64,000 bases of DNA. Origin: Tessaracoccus lapidicaptus (GTDB taxonomy: Bacteria > Actinomycetota > Actinomycetes > Propionibacteriales > Propionibacteriaceae). The stretch is taken from contig NZ_MBQD01000021.1 in NCBI RefSeq assembly GCF_001693815.1, positions 186,001 through 250,000 on the forward strand. Direction: 5' to 3'. Of this stretch, positions 46,751 to 55,401 are shown one piece after another. The notes below the pieces were generated by a model, which saw only the letters and a program-made list of their open reading frames with translations, made no database searches and was not told the DNA's origin. Within the stretch, counting starts at the first letter, position 1, and each line of letters opens with the position of its first letter. The position numbers were made by a program, and so were the translations under genes.

Positions 46751-48391
46751 TCAGGGGGTCTCACGCGGGGGCTCGATCCGCAACGACACGCCCTCGCCGA
46801 TGTCCAGGATCGTGCCCACCTCCACCTGCGCCGACGCCCCATCGCGGAGGGTGAACGGCGAGCCGTTCGGGGGTACCACCACGGTGCCGTTGACGGAATG
46901 CAGGTCCCGCACAATCACGTCGCCCTTGTGGACCTCGACCGCCACGTGGTTGCGGGAGATGTCGAGGTGGGGGCTCGACACCCGCAGGACATGGGCACGT
47001 TCGTACCCCGCCGTCGCACGCGGCTCCCGCCCGACCACGACCGCGGTGACGACGTTGACGAACTCCCCGCTGTTGGTGTGCAGGCCCGCCAAAGCGGGCG
47101 GCGCCATCCGTGCTGTCGCAGGACCCGGATCCTCGACCGCCCGCATCGGAGCGGTCACGGGTTCGGCGGGGACGACAGGCATGGGCGCCGTCGGCGGTCC
47201 CGGCTCGACGACGCGCGTCGGCTCCGCATCGGAGTCCTCCTCCGCGGGAACCTGCAGGGCGGCCGGCCGCCCCGCCGCCCGCACCTCCTGCAGCGACGCG
47301 GCCATCCGCTCGACGGCCTCGGCGATGATCTCCCGCGACGTCGCCAGGTTCACTCGCACGAAACCGGTCGTGGCCGGGGAGAACTCGCGGCCCAGGTTGA
47401 ACCGAACCCGGCCGACCTGATGGAAGTGCCGGCCCGGCTCGTCGAGCCCGAGGGGGCCGCAGTCCAGCCACGCCAGGTAGGTGCCCTGGGACGGCTCGTA
47501 GTGCAGCTCGGGAATGAGACGGGCCAGCTCGGCGGCGAAGAACTCCTTGTTGGCGGCGACCTCGGCGGAGGCTTCCCCCACCCAGTCGCGGGCATCGTTC
47601 AAGGCCGTGGCGTGGGCCAGGACCCCGAAGTAGCTGGCGCCGTCGGGCATCATCGGGTTGAGGCGCTCGAGCAGGGCCGCGTCGCCGATCACGAGGCCCG
47701 CCTTGAGCGCCGCGAGGTTCCAGGACTTCGACGCCGACGTGACGACGAGTGCGTTGCCCGCCCCCGGCACCGTCAGGTACGGAACGTGCGCCGCCCCTGC
47801 CAGGGGGGCGTGGATCTCATCCGAAACCACCACGACCCCGTGCCGCTCCGCGAGGCGCGCGACGGCGGCGAGCTCCTCGGCGGTGTGGATCGTGCCGTTC
47901 GGGTTGTGCGGCGAACACAGCAGGTACACCGCCGGCCGCTCTGTGGCGAAGGCCTCCTCGAGGCCGGGGAGGTCGAGCCGGTCATCCACCAGGGGCACGT
48001 CGACGATGCGGCGCCCCGTGGTGGTGACCACGTGCCGGAAGGGGGGATAGACCGGGGAGTTGATGACGACGCCGTCGCCCGGCTCCGACAGCCCCAAGAC
48101 GGCCTCCCGCATGCCCGTGACGACGTCGGTGGCCAGCTTCTGGTCCGCGACACCGACCCGCCAGCCCCACTGCCACTCGGCGTACGCGGCGAAGGCCTCC
48201 TGGTAGGCGGGGAGCTCCGGGTATCCGGTGTCGCCGTCGGCCAGCGCCCGCTCCAGGGCCTCGCGGATGGGGGGCGCCAGGTGCGCGTCCATCTCCGCGA
48301 CGAACAGCGGCAGCACGTCCGGCTCCCAGCGGCGCCACTTGATGGTGCCGCGCCGCCGCAGATCGCCGAGGGGGACGTCGAAGATGGCCAT
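46751..48391 (-). CDS. MalY/PatB-type PLP C-S lyase/aminotransferase fused to a C-terminal FHA domain
   Basis: 546 residues in one open frame. Residues 1-375 are a fold-type I PLP enzyme of the MalY/PatB family: MDAHLAPPIREAL, CSPHNPNGTIHT, SDEIHAPL, and PLP-binding Lys222 in TSASKSWNLAALKAG. Such enzymes cleave cystathionine/cysteine. Residues 376-440 are a Pro/Ala/Thr-rich linker with repeated TAPM/TARM. Residues 441-546 are an FHA domain (VGREPR, SPHLDISRNHVAV, DLHSVNGTVV), which binds phosphothreonine. Family enzymes are about 390 residues without FHA, so the fusion is unusual. TAGGTT (48403-48398) ends 6 nt before the ATG. Confidence 0.85.
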   Translation of the reverse strand: MAIFDVPLGDLRRRGTIKWRRWEPDVLPLFVAEMDAHLAPPIREALERALADGDTGYPELPAYQEAFAAYAEWQWGWRVGVADQKLATDVVTGMREAVLGLSEPGDGVVINSPVYPPFRHVVTTTGRRIVDVPLVDDRLDLPGLEEAFATERPAVYLLCSPHNPNGTIHTAEELAAVARLAERHGVVVVSDEIHAPLAGAAHVPYLTVPGAGNALVVTSASKSWNLAALKAGLVIGDAALLERLNPMMPDGASYFGVLAHATALNDARDWVGEASAEVAANKEFFAAELARLIPELHYEPSQGTYLAWLDCGPLGLDEPGRHFHQVGRVRFNLGREFSPATTGFVRVNLATSREIIAEAVERMAASLQEVRAAGRPAALQVPAEEDSDAEPTRVVEPGPPTAPMPVVPAEPVTAPMRAVEDPGPATARMAPPALAGLHTNSGEFVNVVTAVVVGREPRATAGYERAHVLRVSSPHLDISRNHVAVEVHKGDVIVRDLHSVNGTVVVPPNGSPFTLRDGASAQVEVGTILDIGEGVSLRIEPPRETP

Positions 48392-48397
48392 GGCCCC

Positions 48398-48403
48398 AAC
48401 CTA
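48398..48403 (-). promoter_or_regulatory. Candidate -10 box of the lyase-FHA gene
   Basis: TAGGTT on the minus strand, followed by GGGGCC and the ATG at 48391. The same GGGGCC-ATG spacer follows the box of the gene starting at 52790. Confidence 0.45.
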
Positions 48404-48432
48404 GCGAAACGACCCCGACTTGACGTCGACGG

Positions 48433-48610
48433 CATAATGGACCGCGTCGCACGGCGTCGATGAGGCCATCACCTCGGAGCTGCCGGAAGAACGGCGGGGT
48501 GTCCCGCTCACTAGACCCGGCCGCGGCGGACGAACAAGTGGGGCGCCCCGGCGCCCAAGAAGGGTGGTACCGCGGGCTTCGGCTCGTCCCTTCACCTCAG
48601 CGACGATTCG
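48433..48610 (+). promoter_or_regulatory. T-box riboswitch leader of ileS (translational type)
   Basis: Contains the invariant T-box AGGGTGGTACCGCG at 48561-48574, which pairs with the tRNA acceptor end. Upstream a short hairpin GAGG-CCATCA-CCTC (48462-48475) shows an isoleucine codon ATC (48468-48470) in its loop, as in ultrashort stem I T-boxes of actinobacteria. CATAAT at 48433-48438 may be the -10. GGACGA (48527-48532) can pair with TCGTCC (48584-48589). No terminator is seen, so uncharged tRNA-Ile most likely frees the ribosome site. Confidence 0.92.
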
Positions 48611-48625
48611 ATGAAGGACCACCCG

Positions 48626-51600
48626 ATGACCGACCAGGCTGCCAGCCAGTCCCCCGGCTACCGCGCCGTGCCCGCGCAGGTTGACTTCCCGACCCTCGAG
48701 CACGAGATCCTGAGCCTGTGGGAGGAGCGCGATACCTTCGCCCGCTCCCTGGAACGCACGGCCGACGGCGAGCCGTGGACCTTCTACGAGGGCCCGCCCA
48801 CCGCGAACGGCATGCCGGGCACGCACCACATCGAGGCGCGTGTTTTCAAGGACCTGTTCCCCCGCTACAAGACGATGCGGGGCCACCGCGTTGAGCGGAA
48901 GGCCGGCTGGGACTGCCACGGCCTCCCGGTCGAGTTGGCCGTCGAGAAGGAGCTCGGTTTCTCCGGCAAGGCGGACATCGAGGCCTTCGGCGTCGAGGCG
49001 TTCAACGCGAAGTGCCGGGAATCTGTGCTGCGGCACGTCGACGCGTTCACCGAGCTCACGGAGCGTATGGGCTACTGGGTCAACATCGACGACGCCTACG
49101 TGACGATGACACCGCAGTACGTCGAGTCGCTGTGGTGGGCGCTCAAGCAGATCCACGGCAAGGGCCTCCTCGAGGAGGACTACCGCGTGGCGCCGTACTG
49201 CCCGCGGTGTGGCACCGCGCTGTCGGACCACGAGCTCGCGCAGGGCTACGAGGACATCACCGACCCGTCGATCTACGTCCGCTTCCCGCTCACCTCCGGC
49301 CCGCTCGCCGGCGAGGTGGACCTGTTGGTCTGGACGACGACGCCCTGGACGCTGGTCTCCAACACCGCGGTCGCGGTGCACCCGGACGTGACCTACCGCG
49401 TCGCCACGCACCCGCAGCAGAAGGCGCTGGTCGTCGCCGAGCCCCTGGCCGACAAGGTGCTGGGCGACGAGTGGACCCTCACCGACACCTTCCTCGGCCG
49501 CGACCTCGAGCGCTGGACCTACCAGCGGCCCCTCGAACTCGTGGAGTTCCCGGCCCCGGCCCACTTCGTGGTGCTCGCCGAGTACGTCACCACCGAGGAC
49601 GGCTCCGGCCTGGTCCACCAGGCGCCCGCCTTCGGCGAGGACGACATGCACGTGTGCCGCTCCTACGGCCTGCCCTTCGTCAACCCCGTCCGCCGCGACG
49701 GCACGTTCGACGAGGACCTCGACCTGGTGGGCGGTCTGTTCTTCAAGGACGCCGACACCGCCATCGTCGCCGACCTCAAGGCCCGTGGACTCATGTTCCG
49801 CGTCCTCGACTACACGCACAGCTACCCGCACTGCTGGCGCTGCCACACCCCCCTGCTCTACTACGCCATGCCGTCGTGGTACATCCGCACCACGCACATC
49901 AAGGATGAGCTGCTCGCGGAGAATGAGGCCACCACCTGGTACCCGGACACCATCAAGCACGGCAGGTACGGCGACTGGCTGAACAACAACATCGACTGGG
50001 CGCTGTCGCGGACCCGCTACTGGGGGACGCCGCTGCCGATCTGGCGCTGTGAGGACGACCACCAGGTCTGCGTCGGCTCCCGCGCCGAACTCAGCGAACT
50101 CACCGGCGCGGACCAGAGCGACCTGGATCCGCACCGTCCGTTCGTCGACGACATCGTCTTCCCATGCCCGACCTGCGGCAAGGAGTCGCGCCGCGTGCCG
50201 GAGGTCATCGACGCCTGGTTCGATTCCGGCGCCATGCCCTTCGCGCAGTGGGGCTACCCGCATGTGCCCGGCTCCGAGGAGGTGTTCGCCGAGCGGTATC
50301 CGGCTGACTTCATCTGCGAGGCCATCGACCAGACCCGCGGCTGGTTCTACTCGCTCATGGCCGTCGGCACCCTGGTGTTCGACCAGAGCTCGTACCGCAA
50401 CGTCGTCTGCCTGGGCCACATCCTCGCCGACGACGGGCGCAAGATGAGCAAGCACCTCGGCAACGTGCTGGAGCCGATCCCGCTCATGGACCAGCACGGC
50501 GCGGACGCGGTGCGCTGGTTCATGGCCTGCTCCGGGTCGCCGTGGATGGCGCGACGCGTCGGCCATCAGGCGATCGGCGAGACGGTCCGCAAGGTTCTGC
50601 TGACCTACTGGAACACCGTCGCGTTCCACACGCTGTACGCGCGGGCGTCGGACTGGACGCCCGCCGGTGAGGCGCCGCCCGTCGCGGAGCGTCACGTGCT
50701 CGACCGCTGGCTGACGTCGGCCACGCAGCAGCTGATCGTGGACACCACCCGGGCCCTCGACACGTTCGACACGCAGCACTACGGCGCGGTGCTGAGCCAG
50801 TTCATCGACGACCTGTCGAACTGGCACGTGCGCCGCTCCCGCCGCCGGTTCTGGGCCGGCGACCCGGGCGCCCTGTGGACGCTGCACGAGACCCTCAACG
50901 TCCTCACCCGCCTGCTGGCGCCGATCATGCCGTTCGTCACCGAGCGCGTGTGGCAGGACCTGTTCTACGCCGCCGACCCCGACGGCGTGGACTCGGTGCA
51001 CCTCACGCAGTGGCCGGTGGCCGACGAGTCGCTCATCGACGTCGACCTCACCGAGGCCATGCGCCTGACGAGGCGCACCGTTGAGCTGGGCCGGGCGGCC
51101 CGGGCGGAGTCCAAGGTGAAGATCCGCCAGCCGCTGCGCCGGATGCTCGTGGCGTCCACCGTCGTCGAGCGCCTCACCCCTGAGCTGCGTGAGGAGATCA
51201 TGGCGGAGCTGAACCTCGCCGCCGTCGAGTCGTTCGCCTCGCACGGTGATCTGGTCGACTACTCCGCGAAGGGCAACTTCCGCAACCTCGGGAAGCGGTT
51301 CGCGAAGCGCACGCCGGTGATCGCCCAGGCGGTCGCAGACGCCGACGCCGCCGACCTGGCCGCGTCGCTGCGCGGCACGGGGGCGGCCCGGGTGGTCGTC
51401 GACGGCGAGGAGATCGAGCTCACCGCCGACGACGTGCTGATCACGGAGCGGCCCCGCGAGGGCTGGTCGGTGGTCAACGAGCAGGGCGAGACGGTGGCGC
51501 TCGACCTCGAGCTGACGCCGGAGCTGATCCGCTCCGGGCTCGCGCGCGAGGCGATCCGGTTCATCCAGGAGTCGCGGAAGCGCGCCGGGTTGGACGTCTC

Positions 51601-51775
51601 GGACCGCATCACGGTCGTGATCGAGGCCGACGACGAGCTCGCTGCCGCCGTCGAGGCCCACCGGGCGCAGATCGCCGACGAAGTGCTGGCCGTCGAGCTG
51701 GCCGTCGGCCCCGTCGAGGCACCCACGGACGAGGACGCCGACCTCGGCATCAAGCTGGCGCTGCGTAAGGCCTAG
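48626..51775 (+). CDS. ileS: Isoleucyl-tRNA synthetase
   Basis: 1049-residue class Ia synthetase. HIGH-equivalent motif GPPTANGMPGTHHI at 57-69, editing-domain motifs such as LVWTTTPWTL and GLVHQAPAFGEDD, CP and zinc-like CPTCGK, DQTRGWFYSL, and the KMSKS motif as KMSKH at 606-610. Length fits the actinobacterial/eukaryote-like IleRS2 type. ATG 48626 is preferred over 48611 because AAGGA precedes it by 7 nt, and this is the site the T-box would control. Confidence 0.96.
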   Translation: MTDQAASQSPGYRAVPAQVDFPTLEHEILSLWEERDTFARSLERTADGEPWTFYEGPPTANGMPGTHHIEARVFKDLFPRYKTMRGHRVERKAGWDCHGLPVELAVEKELGFSGKADIEAFGVEAFNAKCRESVLRHVDAFTELTERMGYWVNIDDAYVTMTPQYVESLWWALKQIHGKGLLEEDYRVAPYCPRCGTALSDHELAQGYEDITDPSIYVRFPLTSGPLAGEVDLLVWTTTPWTLVSNTAVAVHPDVTYRVATHPQQKALVVAEPLADKVLGDEWTLTDTFLGRDLERWTYQRPLELVEFPAPAHFVVLAEYVTTEDGSGLVHQAPAFGEDDMHVCRSYGLPFVNPVRRDGTFDEDLDLVGGLFFKDADTAIVADLKARGLMFRVLDYTHSYPHCWRCHTPLLYYAMPSWYIRTTHIKDELLAENEATTWYPDTIKHGRYGDWLNNNIDWALSRTRYWGTPLPIWRCEDDHQVCVGSRAELSELTGADQSDLDPHRPFVDDIVFPCPTCGKESRRVPEVIDAWFDSGAMPFAQWGYPHVPGSEEVFAERYPADFICEAIDQTRGWFYSLMAVGTLVFDQSSYRNVVCLGHILADDGRKMSKHLGNVLEPIPLMDQHGADAVRWFMACSGSPWMARRVGHQAIGETVRKVLLTYWNTVAFHTLYARASDWTPAGEAPPVAERHVLDRWLTSATQQLIVDTTRALDTFDTQHYGAVLSQFIDDLSNWHVRRSRRRFWAGDPGALWTLHETLNVLTRLLAPIMPFVTERVWQDLFYAADPDGVDSVHLTQWPVADESLIDVDLTEAMRLTRRTVELGRAARAESKVKIRQPLRRMLVASTVVERLTPELREEIMAELNLAAVESFASHGDLVDYSAKGNFRNLGKRFAKRTPVIAQAVADADAADLAASLRGTGAARVVVDGEEIELTADDVLITERPREGWSVVNEQGETVALDLELTPELIRSGLAREAIRFIQESRKRAGLDVSDRITVVIEADDELAAAVEAHRAQIADEVLAVELAVGPVEAPTDEDADLGIKLALRKA

Positions 51776-51779
51776 GCAT

Positions 51780-51823
51780 ACCAGGAGGCTGCTGTCACCC
51801 CAGGTCGACGGCGGCCTCCTGGT
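51780..51823. terminator. Inverted repeat at the end of ileS
   Basis: Perfect 10-bp arms ACCAGGAGGC (51780-51789) and GCCTCCTGGT (51814-51823). It begins 5 nt after the ileS stop and runs into the last codons of the convergent oxidoreductase gene. No T-tract. Confidence 0.45.
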
Positions 51824-52790
51824 GCGTCACGCCGGACTGGCGCAGGCACTTCTCCAGGACCCGCATCACCTCGAGCGTGTCGCTGAGCGGCATGGTGGGC
51901 GATTCGGTGGCGCCCTCGCGGATCCGCTGGGTCACCTCCGCGAACTCGTGGCTGTAGCCGCGCCCCGTCGGCATCGCCTCGATGATCCGCGGTAGCACCC
52001 CGTTGCGATGGACGGTGATCATGGACGGGTGGTGGAAGCGCGGCTCGATCTCGATCCAGCCCTTCGTCCCGACGACGATCAGCCGGCCGGGCCCGTAGCC
52101 GTCGAAGCCGAACGTCAGCGACGACAACCCCTCGCCGGCGTGCACCAGGTTGACGGTCGCGGCGCGCTCCACCCCCGAAGGGTAGAGCCGGGCGCGGCAG
52201 TCGATCTCCTTCACCTCGCCGAGGAAGGCCTGCGCCACGTTGATGGGGTACACGCCGAGGTCCAGGATGGCCCCACCCCCCAGCTCCCGGGAGAACAGCC
52301 GATGATCGGGCTGGTACTCGCGGAAGGCGTACAAGTCGCCCTGCACCCCGACCACGTCACCGATGCGCCCCCAGGCGACCACTTCGCGTGCGGCGGCGAT
52401 GACCGGCAGGAACCTGGTCCACATCGCCTCCATCGCGAAGACGCCCTTGGCGCGGGCCGCGTCGACCACCTGGCGCGCTCCCGCGAGGGTGGCGGTGAAC
52501 GCCTTCTCGACGAGCACCGCCTTGCCACGCTCGATGGCCGCGAGCGCCACGTCGCGGTGCTGCGGGTGCGGGGTGGCGATGTAGACGACGTCGATGTCGG
52601 GGGAATCCAGGAGCTCTCGGTACGAGCCGAACGCCTTGGGCACCTGGTGCTCGGCCGCGAAGTCGCGCGCCTTCGCCCACGTCCGCGACGCCACCGCCGT
52701 CAGTTCGGCCCCCGGCACGAACTGGAAGTCCCCGGCGACGCCGTGCGCGATGGCGCCTGTCCCCACGATGCCCCAGCGAACGGTAGTCAT
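51795..52790 (-). CDS. Gfo/Idh/MocA family oxidoreductase
   Basis: 331-residue NAD(P)-dependent oxidoreductase. Rossmann motif GIVGTGAIAHGVAGDF at the N-terminus, the family EKA signature in AVLVEKAFTATLAG, and DLGVYPINVA with the catalytic Asp/Tyr/Asn area. Resembles trans-dihydrodiol dehydrogenase/glucose-fructose oxidoreductase-like members. Substrate unknown. TAGCCT (52802-52797) ends 6 nt before the ATG. Confidence 0.88.
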   Translation of the reverse strand: MTTVRWGIVGTGAIAHGVAGDFQFVPGAELTAVASRTWAKARDFAAEHQVPKAFGSYRELLDSPDIDVVYIATPHPQHRDVALAAIERGKAVLVEKAFTATLAGARQVVDAARAKGVFAMEAMWTRFLPVIAAAREVVAWGRIGDVVGVQGDLYAFREYQPDHRLFSRELGGGAILDLGVYPINVAQAFLGEVKEIDCRARLYPSGVERAATVNLVHAGEGLSSLTFGFDGYGPGRLIVVGTKGWIEIEPRFHHPSMITVHRNGVLPRIIEAMPTGRGYSHEFAEVTQRIREGATESPTMPLSDTLEVMRVLEKCLRQSGVTHQEAAVDLG

Positions 52791-52796
52791 GGCCCC

Positions 52797-52802
52797 AGGC
52801 TA
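52797..52802 (-). promoter_or_regulatory. Candidate -10 box of the Gfo/Idh/MocA gene
   Basis: TAGCCT on the minus strand, GGGGCC, then ATG at 52790; no ribosome site. Confidence 0.45.
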
Positions 52803-52840
52803 GTGGTGTGACCGCCCTCCGGCGCCGGAACCGGCGGTCA

Positions 52841-53995
52841 TCAGCGGCGCGCGATGAGATACAGCCGTTCGTCATCGCCGCCGTCGGAGACGAGATAGCT
52901 CTCCACAGCGGTCAGCCCCGCCGCGGCCACGGCGCGCCGCACCTCCACCGCCTCGTGCCGGACGACGGCGAGTCCGTCGGGGCCCACCCGGCCGTCGCGC
53001 CCGCCGACCGGCAGCGCGATGGCCAGCACCCCGTCGGGGACCAGCACCGACCCGAGCCCACCGACCACGGCCGGCAGCTCACTGGGCGCGAAGTGCAGCA
53101 GGGAGAACCAGGCGACGACGGCGCCCCAGCCGGGAGCCGCGGCCGGGCGCAGGAGACGCCTGAGGTCGCCGACGGAGAAGTCGACCCCCGGATAACGCGC
53201 CTGGGCCGCCGCGACCATCCCCGGGGAGACGTCGATGCCGGAGACATCGGCCCCGGCCGCGGCGAGGGCACCCGCGGCGGTACCGGCGCCGCACCCGACG
53301 TCGACTACCGGTCGCCCGTGCGCCAGCGCGGCCACGCGGTCGAGGAACCAGCCCTCGAAGGGGCTCACCGAGGCGGTCAGAGCCTCCGCATCCGCCACGG
53401 CGTCGTAGCCCGCGACGACCGCGGCGTCACGCTCGGCCGGCCCGCCCGCCCGGATCGCCTCCCGGTCCTCCGCCGCCGGCGCCGCGTCGGGCGGCGGGTC
53501 ACCCAGCAGGTGGATCCACCGGTGGTCCTGCTGGCCGGGGCGCCGCTCCAGCCGGAGCACGAGCGGCTCGTCGCGCGCGGCCATCCGCTCCAGACAGGCC
53601 TCGACTGCCTCGCGATCCGCGAAGGTGTACAGCCGGTCGGTGCGCGCCCTCAGCTCGCCTGGCGACTGCGGGCCGCGCAGCAGGAGGACTGTGATGAGCG
53701 CCCGCTCGTCGTCGGCCAGGCCGAGGAGGTGCGTCGCGGTCTGCAGGTACTTGAGCGTCCGCCGCCCGTAGTCGGCCCAGGCCACGCGCGCCAGACCCCC
53801 GTCCTTGAGGGCGCGCACCGCGTCCTGCACCGTCCGCTCGTCGAAGTCGACGATGGGGTCCCGGCTGCTCTTCTGGTTGCAGGCGGAGCGTAGGGCGTTG
53901 AGCGTCAGCGGGTAGGTGTCCGGCACGGTGACCTCCTTCTCGAGGAGGCACCCGAGCACGCGCTGTTCGTCGGCGGTGAGTCTCGGCAGCGTCAC
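52841..53995 (-). CDS. YceH (DUF480) domain fused to a class I SAM-dependent methyltransferase
   Basis: 384 residues. Residues 1-165 are the YceH/DUF480 double winged-helix domain ([50 protein letters not shown]). Residues 190-384 are a methyltransferase with SAM loop [15 protein letters not shown] (230-244), acidic GIDVSPGM and LHFAPSE. In E. coli YceH is a stand-alone domain of unknown function; the substrate of this methyltransferase is unknown. GTG start at 53995 follows TAGGGT (54008-54003), 7 nt upstream. Divergent from lysC. Confidence 0.85.
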   Translation of the reverse strand: MTLPRLTADEQRVLGCLLEKEVTVPDTYPLTLNALRSACNQKSSRDPIVDFDERTVQDAVRALKDGGLARVAWADYGRRTLKYLQTATHLLGLADDERALITVLLLRGPQSPGELRARTDRLYTFADREAVEACLERMAARDEPLVLRLERRPGQQDHRWIHLLGDPPPDAAPAAEDREAIRAGGPAERDAAVVAGYDAVADAEALTASVSPFEGWFLDRVAALAHGRPVVDVGCGAGTAAGALAAAGADVSGIDVSPGMVAAAQARYPGVDFSVGDLRRLLRPAAAPGWGAVVAWFSLLHFAPSELPAVVGGLGSVLVPDGVLAIALPVGGRDGRVGPDGLAVVRHEAVEVRRAVAAAGLTAVESYLVSDGGDDERLYLIARR

Positions 53996-54002
53996 ACCGT
54001 CG

Positions 54003-54008
54003 ACCCTA
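54003..54008 (-). promoter_or_regulatory. Candidate -10 box of the YceH-methyltransferase gene
   Basis: TAGGGT on the minus strand with a 7-nt spacer to the GTG at 53995. The divergent lysC has TATCCT at 54056-54061 followed by a short leader with GAGGAGG. Confidence 0.45.
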
Positions 54009-54084
54009 CTCCGCGGGGTCCACGGACGAGGTTCCCCGTCGCGGCCCGCGACAACTATCCTGTGACGGTCCAGAGGAGGTTCGC

Positions 54085-55359
54085 ATGGGTCGCATTGTCC
54101 AGAAGTTCGGCGGGTCGTCGGTGGCCGACGCCGAGTCGATCAAGCGCGTGGCGCGCCGCATCGCCCGCACGCGGGCCGAAGGGCACGACGTCATCATCGT
54201 CATCTCGGCCATGGGGGACACGACCGACGAGCTCATGGACTTGGCGCTCCAGGTGTCACCGCGCCCCAAGTCCCGCGAGCTGGACATGCTCCTCACCACC
54301 GGCGAGCGCCAGTCGGCGGCACTCCTGGCCATGGCGCTGTCGGACCTCGGCGTCGACGCCGTCTCCTACACCGGCTCCCAGGCCGGCGTCATCACCACGC
54401 CGACGCACGGCAACGCACGCATCATCGACATCACCCCTGGGCGGGTCATCAGGGCGCTCGAGGAGGGCAACGTCGCGATCGTCGCGGGGTTCCAGGGCGT
54501 CGCGCAGACCACCAAGGACATCACCACCCTCGGCCGGGGCGCCTCCGACACCACCGCCGTCGCGCTCGCCGCGGCCCTCGACGCCGACTACTGCGAGATC
54601 TACTCCGACGTCGACGGCGTCTACACCGCCGATCCGCGCATCGTGCCCTCGGCTCGGCACATCGACCAGATCGGCTACGAGGACATGATGGAGATGGCCG
54701 CCTCCGGGGCCAAGATCCTGCACCTGCGCTGCGTCGAGTACGCGCGCCGCGAGGGCGTGCCGGTACACGTGCGCTCCTCCTTCACCGACCGGCCGGGGAC
54801 CTGGGTCAAGAGCCAGGACGAGATCGACAAGGACGAATCCATGGAAGAAGCCATCATCACCGGAGTCGCGCACGACCGCGGCGAGGCCAAGATCACCATC
54901 GCGGGTGTCCCGGACAAGATCGGCGAGGCCGCCCGCATCTTCAAGGCGATCGCGGAGCACGAGATCAACATCGACATGATCGTGCAGAACGTGTCGCGGC
55001 TCTCCGATGTCAAGACCGACATCTCGTTCACCCTCCCGATGACCGACGGCTCCCGCGCCATCGAGGCGTTGGAGGCCATCAAGGACGAGGTCGGCTACGA
55101 CGAGGTCCTCTACGACGACCAGATCGGCAAGGTGTCCGTCGTCGGCGTCGGGATGCGGTCCCACCCGGGCGTCTCCGCGACGTTCTTCGAGGCACTCGCC
55201 GGTGCCGAGGTGAACCTGCAGATGATCTCGACCTCGGAGATCCGCATCTCGGTCATCGTCGGCGCCGACGACGTCGACCGCGCCGTGCGCGCGGCCCACA
55301 CCGCATTCGGCCTCGACGCGGAGGAGACGGCGAAGGTCTACGCCGGGACCGGCCGCTGA
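54085..55359 (+). CDS. lysC: Aspartate kinase
   Basis: 424 residues: kinase domain ([52 protein letters not shown]) and two C-terminal ACT domains (about 265-424) for feedback control by lysine/threonine. First step to lysine, threonine, methionine and diaminopimelate. GAGGAGG precedes the ATG. An in-frame ATG at 54841 (MEEAIITGV), with AAGGA upstream, corresponds to the internal start that makes the separate beta subunit in Corynebacterium. Unlike many actinobacteria, asd does not follow. Confidence 0.96.
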   Translation: MGRIVQKFGGSSVADAESIKRVARRIARTRAEGHDVIIVISAMGDTTDELMDLALQVSPRPKSRELDMLLTTGERQSAALLAMALSDLGVDAVSYTGSQAGVITTPTHGNARIIDITPGRVIRALEEGNVAIVAGFQGVAQTTKDITTLGRGASDTTAVALAAALDADYCEIYSDVDGVYTADPRIVPSARHIDQIGYEDMMEMAASGAKILHLRCVEYARREGVPVHVRSSFTDRPGTWVKSQDEIDKDESMEEAIITGVAHDRGEAKITIAGVPDKIGEAARIFKAIAEHEINIDMIVQNVSRLSDVKTDISFTLPMTDGSRAIEALEAIKDEVGYDEVLYDDQIGKVSVVGVGMRSHPGVSATFFEALAGAEVNLQMISTSEIRISVIVGADDVDRAVRAAHTAFGLDAEETAKVYAGTGR

Positions 55360-55401
55360 CCCGTCATGGCATAAAGTTGGGCTGTTCTTCGGAAGGTGCC
55401 C

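Noticed and set aside
48401-51661. 1086-codon open frame on the - strand opposite ileS
   Set aside because: Shadow of ileS by the same reasoning; it also covers the T-box leader.
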